Positions 54,643 to 61,593 of a stretch of DNA of 64,000 nt are shown here, piece by piece. The stretch covers positions 682,001 through 746,000 of the forward strand of contig JADJTI010000001.1 of NCBI GenBank assembly GCA_016711265.1, given 5' to 3'. The stretch comes from Austwickia sp. GTDB lineage: Bacteria > Actinomycetota > Actinomycetes > Actinomycetales > Dermatophilaceae. Positions within the stretch are counted from its first letter, which is position 1. Each line of letters begins with the position of its first letter. The position numbers and the translations under genes were made by a program. The notes beneath the pieces are model-generated. The model was given only the letters and a program-made list of their open reading frames with translations. It searched no databases and was not told the origin of the DNA.

Positions 54643-55506
54643 GTGGCGAAGTCCATCGAGGTGAGCACCCAGTTGGGAGAGCGCCCGCAGGAGCCCCACA
54701 GCGGGGTCGGCGGGACGCCCATTGAGGCGACTCCCGAGGTCTCCGAGGTGCCCGCCGCGGTCCCCGAGACGACGTGGCGCCCGGTGGCGCGCAGCCGCGC
54801 ATATGAGCTGGTCATCAAGCGGGTCGAGGAGCAGATCGTCTCCGGCGCGCTGCGCGTCGGCGACCGGCTGCCAGCCGAACGGGATCTGGCGGGGATGTTA
54901 GGGGTGAGCCGGGCCGCGGTCCGCGAAGCCATGCGAGCCCTGGAGGCTCACGGCGTGGTGCGCGCCGGGGTCGGTGTCGGCCCCGACGGCGGGACCATGC
55001 TGACCTCCATGCCCAGCGAAGCCCTCACTCAGATGCTGCGGCTGCACATCGCATTGGCCAACTTCCCGATGGCCGACGTCATCGAGGCCCGGGTGATGCT
55101 CGAACGCCGCAGTGCCCGGCTGGCCGCTCAGCAGGGCTCGGATGAGGACATCTGCACCGTCGGTGCTCTGATGCAGGCCATGGAGGACGCCCGGGAGGAC
55201 CGGGTGGTGTTCAACGAGATCGATACCCGGTTCCACGTCGCCATCGCCGAGGCGGGCCGGAACCGCCTGGTCGCCGACATGACCACGGCCATCCGGGACT
55301 CGATGCGCGGGATGATCCTGTCGTCCTTCCAGGCCAACTCCGATTGGGAGGAATTGGTCGCGGTGCTGTTGACCCAGCACCGGGCGGTGTACGACGCGAT
55401 CGCCGCCCGCGACGGGGCCGGCGCCGCCGATGCGGTGGAGTTCCACATCCGCTACGCCTACGACCACCTGGACTGGGAGCGAACCGGCCTGACCGCCAAC
55501 GCCTGA
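54643..55506 (+). CDS. lldR: GntR/FadR family regulator, LldR-like
   Basis: 287 residues. GntR winged helix (about 48-115; VGDRLPAERDLAGMLGVSRAAVREAM split) and an all-helical FCD domain (about 135-275) with the metal site residues (IDTRFHVAIAEAGRN, LLTQHRAVYDAIAARD). The N-terminal 45 residues are an extension. Repressor of lactate genes released by lactate; the two TGGTCNGACCA sites nearby fit its family. GTG start. Confidence 0.87.
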   Translation: MAKSIEVSTQLGERPQEPHSGVGGTPIEATPEVSEVPAAVPETTWRPVARSRAYELVIKRVEEQIVSGALRVGDRLPAERDLAGMLGVSRAAVREAMRALEAHGVVRAGVGVGPDGGTMLTSMPSEALTQMLRLHIALANFPMADVIEARVMLERRSARLAAQQGSDEDICTVGALMQAMEDAREDRVVFNEIDTRFHVAIAEAGRNRLVADMTTAIRDSMRGMILSSFQANSDWEELVAVLLTQHRAVYDAIAARDGAGAADAVEFHIRYAYDHLDWERTGLTANA

Positions 55507-55521
55507 GCTTCGGTCGCCGGA

Positions 55522-57651
55522 TCAGGCGTCGATGCGGTCGGCGTCCAGGGCGTGCGCGGAGTCGACGATGAAGTCCCGCCGCGGCGACACGTCCGTCCCC
55601 ATCAGCAGCTCGAACACCCGCTCGGCTGCCTCGGCGTCGGCCAGGGTCACCCGCCGCAAGGTCCGCTTGCGCGGGTCCATGGTGGTGTCGGCCAACTGGC
55701 GGGCGTCCATCTCGCCCAAACCTTTGTATCGTTGAATCGGTTCTTTGATACGTCGTCCGCGCTTCTCTAGAGTGGCGCGCGTACGGCGCATCTCGGCTTC
55801 GCTGTAGGTGTAGACCAGCTCGCTCTTCTTCGAGCCGCCGCCGATAACCTCCAGCCGATGCAGCGGCGGCATCGCGGCGTACACCTTGCCGGCCTCGACC
55901 AGCGGCCGCATGTACCGGAAGAACAGCGTCAGCAGCAGCGTCCGGATGTGCGCACCATCCACGTCGGCGTCGGTCATGATGATGACTTTGCCGTAGCGGA
56001 CCAGGTCGGGCTCGAACGACCGGCCCGAGCCGGCCCCGATGACCTGGATCAAGGCGGCGCACTCGGCGTTCTTGAGCATGTCGCCGACGGCGGCCTTCTG
56101 GACGTTGAGGATCTTGCCGCGGATCGGCAGTAGCGCCTGGAACTCGCTGCTGCGGGCAGCTTTAGCGGTGCCCATGGCCGAGTCGCCCTCGACGATGAAC
56201 AGTTCGGTGCGCTCGATGTCGGTGCTGCGGCAGTCGTACAGCTTGCTCGGCAGCGTGGAGGACTCCAGCGCGTTCTTGCGGCGTTGATTCTCCTTGTGCG
56301 TCCGCGCCGAGATCCGCGACTTCATCTCGGCGACGATCTTCTCCAGCAGCAGCGCCGCCTGCGCCTTCTCGGCACGCCGGGTCGAGGTCAGGATGGCGGT
56401 CAGCTCGTCCTCGATCACCGTGGCCACGATCCCCCGGACCGCCGAGGTGCCCAGCACCTCCTTGGTCTGCCCCTCGAACTGCGGCTCGGCGAGCCGGACG
56501 GTGACCACGGCGGTCAACCCGGCCAGGATGTCGTCCTTGTCGACCTTGTCCCCACCGACTCTCAGCCGGCGGGCGTTGACCTCAAGCTGCCGTCGCATGA
56601 CCTTGACGAGTCCCTGATCGAACCCGGCCAGGTGGGTGCCGCCCTTGGGGGTGGCGATGATGTTCACGTACGAGCGGATTGTGGTCGCGTAACCGGTCCC
56701 CCAGCGCATCGCGATGTCGACGTGTGCCTCGCGCTCGACCTCGGTGGCGGTCATGTGGCCGCGGTCATCGAGCACCGGCACGGTCTCGGTGAACACCCCC
56801 ACCCCGCGCAGTCGCCAGGTGTCGGTCAGCGGCGGATCGCCGGCCAGATAGTCGACGAACTCGCTGATCCCCCCGTCGTGGGCGAAGACCTCCTCATGCG
56901 GCCCGTCGGCCCCCGGCGTTCCGGGCGCGCCGCGCTCGTCGCGCACGACCAGCTTCAGACCAGGCACCAGGTAGCTCGTCTGCCGGGCCCGGTCGGCCAG
57001 CTCCTCATAGCTGAACGCTGCCCCGGCCAGGAAGATCTGCCGGTCGGCCCAGTACCGGATCCGGCTACCGGTGACGCCCTTGCGCACCTTGGCGATGATC
57101 CGCAGTTCGGAGGTGTCGACGTACGGCGTGAACGGGGAGTTGGGGCTGGGGGCACCACCGGCGGGGCCGGCGGCGTCGTCGAAGACGCCCGGCTCTCCCC
57201 GCCGGAAGCTCATCGCGTACGTCTTGCCGCCGCGATCCACCTCGACGTCCAGCCGTTCGGACAGCGCGTTGACGACCGAGGCGCCGACCCCGTGCAGTCC
57301 TCCGGAGGCCGTGTACGAGCCGCCCCCGAACTTGCCCCCGGCGTGCAGTTTGGTGAAGACGACTTCGACGCCGGACAGTCCGGTGCGCGGTTCGATGTCC
57401 ACCGGAATCCCGCGGGCTTGGTCGCGGACCTCGACCGAGCCGTCGGCGTGCAGGATGACCAGAATGTGGTCACCGTGTCCACCGAGTGCCTCATCGACCG
57501 AGTTGTCGATGATCTCCCACAGGCAGTGCATCAGCCCGCGCGAATCGGTGGAACCGACGTACATGCCGGGCCGTTTGCGGACCGCCTCCAGGCCCTCCAA
57601 GACCTGCAGGTGTCGGGCGGTGTAGCTGCCCTCAGGTGGTACGCCGGCCAC
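55522..57651 (-). CDS. parE: type IIA DNA topoisomerase subunit B (ParE-like)
   Basis: ATPase subunit partnering the ParC-like protein. 709 residues. GHKL ATPase (IIDNSVDEALGG; TASGGLHGVGASVVNAL), transducer (KGGTHLAGFDQG), TOPRIM (VEGDSAMGTAK; IMTDADVDGAHIRTLLLT) and C-terminal QRYKGLGEMDARQL. The GTG at 57651 is preferred to the ATG at 57669, because AGGAGG sits 6 nt before the GTG inside the longer frame. GyrB-type insertions are absent. It lies 13 kb from parC, whereas these genes are often adjacent. Confidence 0.9.
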   Translation of the reverse strand: MAGVPPEGSYTARHLQVLEGLEAVRKRPGMYVGSTDSRGLMHCLWEIIDNSVDEALGGHGDHILVILHADGSVEVRDQARGIPVDIEPRTGLSGVEVVFTKLHAGGKFGGGSYTASGGLHGVGASVVNALSERLDVEVDRGGKTYAMSFRRGEPGVFDDAAGPAGGAPSPNSPFTPYVDTSELRIIAKVRKGVTGSRIRYWADRQIFLAGAAFSYEELADRARQTSYLVPGLKLVVRDERGAPGTPGADGPHEEVFAHDGGISEFVDYLAGDPPLTDTWRLRGVGVFTETVPVLDDRGHMTATEVEREAHVDIAMRWGTGYATTIRSYVNIIATPKGGTHLAGFDQGLVKVMRRQLEVNARRLRVGGDKVDKDDILAGLTAVVTVRLAEPQFEGQTKEVLGTSAVRGIVATVIEDELTAILTSTRRAEKAQAALLLEKIVAEMKSRISARTHKENQRRKNALESSTLPSKLYDCRSTDIERTELFIVEGDSAMGTAKAARSSEFQALLPIRGKILNVQKAAVGDMLKNAECAALIQVIGAGSGRSFEPDLVRYGKVIIMTDADVDGAHIRTLLLTLFFRYMRPLVEAGKVYAAMPPLHRLEVIGGGSKKSELVYTYSEAEMRRTRATLEKRGRRIKEPIQRYKGLGEMDARQLADTTMDPRKRTLRRVTLADAEAAERVFELLMGTDVSPRRDFIVDSAHALDADRIDA

Positions 57652-57862
57652 GCATGTCCTCCTGTGCATCTCGCTGGTGGAGCGATCGGCGGTCGCTGAT
57701 CAACCCCCGTCCGGCAGGCTAGCCGCGTCGGTCCCGAGGATGAGACAGGCTCGCTCGAATCGGCAGAAGTGCGCAGACCCGCCGAGCATCGGTCGATGGG
57801 ATTCGTGTCGAAGGTGCCACGGGAACAGCCGGACGTGTGTCAACGTTGCATCCAAGGACACG

Positions 57863-58126
57863 ATGGAGGAGACGCCGCACCAGGCGGCGGACCCGCTCAC
57901 AGATCGGAAGGCTGACGTGGCTGCTGCGCTCGCGACCCCCCTCACTTCTTCCGACCGTTGTGACCGATGTGGCGCCCAGGCATACCTGCGCGCGACGCTG
58001 TCCTCCGGGGGCACGCTCTTGTTCTGCGCTCACCACGGTCGGGCGCACCGCGACAAGTTGGCCGATCTCGCGGTCGAGCTGTACGACGAGTCCCAGCGGC
58101 TGGCGAACGACCCTCAGCGGGGCTGA
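57863..58126 (+). CDS. DUF7455 zinc-ribbon protein
   Basis: 87 residues. A small metal-binding domain with C-x2-C (DRCDRCGAQAYLR) and CAHHGRAHRDKL; matches the short DUF7455 family next to parE in Actinobacteria. AAGGA 5-6 nt before the ATG decides the start; a longer open frame upstream covers only the divergent promoter region. Function unknown. Confidence 0.85.
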   Translation: MEETPHQAADPLTDRKADVAAALATPLTSSDRCDRCGAQAYLRATLSSGGTLLFCAHHGRAHRDKLADLAVELYDESQRLANDPQRG

Positions 58127-58138
58127 GCTCAGCGCCAG

Positions 58139-58636
58139 GTGGTCAATACCCTCAGTATCGTCACCGTCGGGGCCGCGCTGGCCATTCTCATCGGCATCGC
58201 CGGGGTAATCGTCCCGGTCCTGCCAGGTACAACGTTGGTGGTCCTGGCCGTGGTGGTGTGGGCCTTCGTGGCCCAAAGCGTCCTCGGGTGGTGGGTGGCT
58301 GGCGCGTGTGGCGTGATCGCGATGATCGGCTGGGGCCTGCAATATCTGATCCCGGGACGCAGCCTCAAGAGCGCCGGCGTACCCCAACGCACACTGGTGA
58401 CGGGCGCCCTGGCGGGCGTGGTGGGGTTCTTCGTCATTCCGGTCGCCGGCCTACCGATCGGCTTCGTGGCAGGCATCGCGGGCGCTGAGTTCGCGCGGCT
58501 GCGCCGATGGGATCAGGCGTGGCCGTCGACGCGGCACGCCCTGCGTGCAGCTCTGATGAGCTACGGCATCGAGTTGTCGGTGGCCATGACGATGGCCATC
58601 CTGTGGGGAATCGCGGTCTGGCGCGTGGTGTTCTAG
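58139..58636 (+). CDS. DUF456 membrane protein
   Basis: 165 residues with four or five hydrophobic segments, PVLPGTTLVVLAVVVWA and GAEFARLRRWDQAWPSTRHALRA (split) being DUF456 hallmarks (Gly-rich helices). Starts with GTG 12 bp after the preceding gene. Function unknown. Confidence 0.87.
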   Translation: MVNTLSIVTVGAALAILIGIAGVIVPVLPGTTLVVLAVVVWAFVAQSVLGWWVAGACGVIAMIGWGLQYLIPGRSLKSAGVPQRTLVTGALAGVVGFFVIPVAGLPIGFVAGIAGAEFARLRRWDQAWPSTRHALRAALMSYGIELSVAMTMAILWGIAVWRVVF

Positions 58637-58672
58637 AGCGGTTCGAGAGTTCGGCGTCGTGGCGCAGAGAGC

Positions 58673-59092
58673 TCAGATTCCACCCTGGTCGCGGCGCCGC
58701 TGCTCCCATCGAAGCTCCATGCGCTGCATGAAGGAACCCGATCGAGGCGAGCGCTTGCCGGTTTTGCGTCCCTGAGGCGCACGGGCGCGAACGGACCCGT
58801 CCGGAGCCACCGCACCCAGCGAGCGAACGGTGCGCGCGGGTGTGAAGGCCCAGGCCACCCCGGCCACCATGACGGCGAAGCCGATGCCACCGACGACCAC
58901 CTGCTGGGTGGAGACACCGACGACCACCAGCGCGAGACCAACGATGGCGATACCGACACCGATCAGAACCCGGCGACGATTGCCTCCAGCTCGCTCAGAG
59001 CCCTTCATCTGCGTCGCGAACTTAGGGTCCTCGGCGTAGAGGGCTCGCTCCATCTGCTCCAGCATCTTCTGTTCATGCTCGGACAGCGGCAC
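58673..59092 (-). CDS. DUF3040 membrane protein
   Basis: 139 residues: cytoplasmic N-terminus PLSEHEQKMLEQMERALYAEDPKF (split; the family signature), then two hydrophobic segments (VLIGVGIAIVGLALVVVGV and VVVGGIGFAVMVAGVAWAF) and a basic tail. The GTG at 59092 has GGAGG 6 nt upstream; the longer frame is not supported. Function unknown. Confidence 0.88.
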   Translation of the reverse strand: MPLSEHEQKMLEQMERALYAEDPKFATQMKGSERAGGNRRRVLIGVGIAIVGLALVVVGVSTQQVVVGGIGFAVMVAGVAWAFTPARTVRSLGAVAPDGSVRARAPQGRKTGKRSPRSGSFMQRMELRWEQRRRDQGGI

Positions 59093-59399
59093 CGTGACCT
59101 CCTTCGTTGCGAATCGCGACCCCGCGGGTGAGTCCGTGGGCCTGTGGATGAGGACGTTCGTCAGATCGGCAGAATCGCTGCTCAGCCAAGCGTCTTCCCC
59201 GTATACCACAGGATAGATCCCTTCTTGATGCAGCGGTAGCCGAGGGTCACCTTATCCACCGGTAACCCGTGTTCTCCCAGGTCACCGAGGAACCAGCGAG
59301 TAGCCCGCGAGGCACACGCGGAGCGGACCCCGGTCGGCGACGATCGCGACCGCCGTCCGGCCGCCAGCCGTGCCGATCGCGGGCAGCTCCCATCGGCGG
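59093..59399. other. 307-bp gap between DUF3040 and dinB
   Basis: 59170-59300 is clearly less GC-rich than its surroundings. On the minus strand it encodes, in a frame ending at 59182, HGLPVDKVTLGYRCIKKG followed by SILWYTGKTLG, which reads like a protein C-terminus but has no convincing start. I see no terminator. Possibly the remnant of a decayed gene. Confidence 0.35.
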
Positions 59400-60635
59400 T
59401 TAGTGCCGACGATCGTTGCGGCGCATGTCGACCAGGCTGCCTGGCACGACCGCACCGGCGCCGAATCTCCGACTGGCCTGGTCCACCGCACGGTCGGCGT
59501 CCCGCCACCCGTGATCGGGCTCGCCGATCATGGTCTGGATGGGTGCCGTGGTCGCCGGTACCAGTTGCTCGAGCCGGACCCCCACGAGGCGCAGCCGTGC
59601 CCGCTGCAAACCCAGGTCGTCGAACAGCGAGCGGGCGGTCACGTAGATGTCCCGGGTGACGTCGGTGGCTTCACGCAGGGTGCGGGATCGGGTGATCGTG
59701 GTGAAGTCGGCGAACCGCACGCGGATCGCCACGGTCCGCCCCTGCATCCCCTGAGACCGGGCGCGGGCCGCCGTACGATCGGCGACCTGCAGCAGCCGCC
59801 GGTGAATCTCGACGGGGTCATCGATGTCGTAGGCGAACGTCTGGTCGGCCCCGACGCTCTTCTCCTTCCGGATCGGCGCCACGACCCGCGGGTCCCTCCC
59901 CCACGCCAGCTCGTGCAGCGCAGCGCCGGTTTCGCCGAGCGCCCGCCGCAGGGTGCCCACCGGGGTGTGGGCGATGTCGGCCACGGTGCGCAGCCCGAGG
60001 CGGATGAGCTGCTCCTCGGTGCGTTCCCCCACCCCCCAGAGCGCGCCGACCGGGAGCTGCTGGACGAACGGTACGACGTCGGCCTGCGGCACCACGAGCA
60101 ACCCGTCGGGCTTGGCCAGGCCGGAAGCCAACTTGGCCACGAACTTGGTGCTGGCCACGCCGACGGAGCAGGTGATCCCCTGTTCATCGGCCACGGTGTC
60201 CCTGATCTGTGCGGCGATCGCGGCGGGCGATCCCAGACGGCGTACCGCGCCGGCGACGTCCAGGAACGCCTCGTCCAGACTCAGCGGCTCCACCAGCGGC
60301 GTCACGTCGGCGAAGACGTTCATCACGGACTCGGAGATGCCGGCGTACAGCCGGTGGTCGGGGGGGATGACGACGGCCGCCGGACAGAGGCGCCGGGCTC
60401 GAGTCATCGGCATCGCGGCCGCCACCCCGAAACGTCGCGCCTCATAGGTGGCCGAAAGGACCACCCCCCGGTCACCACCGCCGATGATCACCGGGGTGCC
60501 TCGCAGCTCGGGCCTGGCGAGCAGGGAGGCCGAGGCGTAGAAGGCGTCCATGTCGACATGCAGCACGGTGCAGCCGGTGTCGTCCGGTGGCCCGGCTGCG
60601 GGGCGATGCGGCATGGCGAACTGGCGGCGGCTCAT
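59400..60635 (-). CDS. dinB: Y-family DNA polymerase IV
   Basis: Translesion polymerase, 411 residues. Catalytic motifs HVDMDAFYAS (near residue 25) and SLDEAFLDV; ATYEARRFGVAAAMPM and SVGVASTKFVAKLAS are the family's finger/palm motifs; HhH (VGERTEEQLIRLGLRTV) and little-finger domain follow. The ATG at 60635 has GGAGGGGG 5 nt upstream. No C-terminal beta-clamp motif stands out. Next to a DnaE2-like polymerase. Confidence 0.93.
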   Translation of the reverse strand: MSRRQFAMPHRPAAGPPDDTGCTVLHVDMDAFYASASLLARPELRGTPVIIGGGDRGVVLSATYEARRFGVAAAMPMTRARRLCPAAVVIPPDHRLYAGISESVMNVFADVTPLVEPLSLDEAFLDVAGAVRRLGSPAAIAAQIRDTVADEQGITCSVGVASTKFVAKLASGLAKPDGLLVVPQADVVPFVQQLPVGALWGVGERTEEQLIRLGLRTVADIAHTPVGTLRRALGETGAALHELAWGRDPRVVAPIRKEKSVGADQTFAYDIDDPVEIHRRLLQVADRTAARARSQGMQGRTVAIRVRFADFTTITRSRTLREATDVTRDIYVTARSLFDDLGLQRARLRLVGVRLEQLVPATTAPIQTMIGEPDHGWRDADRAVDQASRRFGAGAVVPGSLVDMRRNDRRH

Positions 60636-60654
60636 GAAACCCCCTCCGCCCGCG

Positions 60655-60681
60655 GGCATCCGTCGACCGTCGACGGGTGCC
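60655..60681 (-). terminator. hairpin between methyltransferase and dinB
   Basis: A 12-bp stem with one G-T pair (GGCATCCGTCGA with TCGACGGGTGCC, loop CCG) directly after the methyltransferase stop; it may attenuate or end transcription before dinB. Confidence 0.55.
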
Positions 60682-60683
60682 GG

Positions 60684-61460
60684 TCAGTCTCGGCGAGCCA
60701 CCACGTGGGCAGACGCGCCGATCTGACCCAGGAAGGCGAAGTCGGGGTGCATGGCAACCTCACGCTCCAGAGCCAACAACGCGACCCGATCGGCCTCGGT
60801 GTCGACAAAACCCGAGGGCACCAGGTCACTGAACACGCGCACCCCCGTCCGTTCGACCACGACCAATCCGGCTGCGGTGAGCATGGCCTCCACCGCGGCC
60901 ACGTCGAACCTGCGAGGCAGCGGATCGGCCTCACCCCACCGCCCGTCCGGGCTGGACAGCGCCTGGCGCGCCTGCGCGAATCGGCCGGCCAGTGCACGGG
61001 CCACCACTGCGGCCAACCGTTGGGCCACGACGATGCTGAGCAACCCTTGCGGCGCCAACGCGTTCGCGAGCGAGGTGACCGCGCCCTGCGGATCGTCGAC
61101 GACCTCCAAGACGCCGTGGCAGCACACCACGTCGGCCCGCAGCTGGGGACAGACCTGGGACACCGTGGTGGCATCCCCCTGGATCGCCAGGACCCGATCG
61201 GCCACGCCGGCCTCGGCGATCCGGCGGTCCAACGCTGCCAGCGCATCGGGGCTCGGATCGACGACGGTGACCTGGTGGCCGCGTTCGGCCAGGGGCACCG
61301 ACAGCCCACCGGTGCCGCCCCCGATGTCCAGGACCTGCAGCGGCCGGCCCAGCGCTTCCTGGCGTTCGGCGACCAGGGCAAGCACGCTCTCCCAGACCGC
61401 TGCGGTCCGCAGCGCGGTCTCGGGTGATCCACGTCGGGCGCGTCGCTGCTCGTCGGGCAT
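60684..61460 (-). CDS. SAM-dependent methyltransferase
   Basis: 258 residues, class I Rossmann fold: motif I VLDIGGGTGGLSVPLAERGH, acidic loop VVDPSPDAL, motif II GDATTV, post-II VVCCHGVLEVVDDP. Similar to SmtA/CmoA-like enzymes; substrate unknown. AGGAGG 7 nt before the ATG. Confidence 0.88.
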   Translation of the reverse strand: MPDEQRRARRGSPETALRTAAVWESVLALVAERQEALGRPLQVLDIGGGTGGLSVPLAERGHQVTVVDPSPDALAALDRRIAEAGVADRVLAIQGDATTVSQVCPQLRADVVCCHGVLEVVDDPQGAVTSLANALAPQGLLSIVVAQRLAAVVARALAGRFAQARQALSSPDGRWGEADPLPRRFDVAAVEAMLTAAGLVVVERTGVRVFSDLVPSGFVDTEADRVALLALEREVAMHPDFAFLGQIGASAHVVARRD

Positions 61461-61593
61461 CGAGGATTCCTCCTGGTCGCGGGAGCGCGGGATCGGTGCG
61501 CAAGGGGCATAGCCTCACGCGGTGGAGCGGCTGATGCTGTGGTGCTCACTGTAATCCCCTCGTCCTCGGCGCCTTGCTGCATCGGATGCGCCC

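Noticed and set aside
59370..61427. 685-codon plus-strand frame across dinB and the methyltransferase
   Set aside because: Spans two recognisable minus-strand genes and has no protein features of its own.
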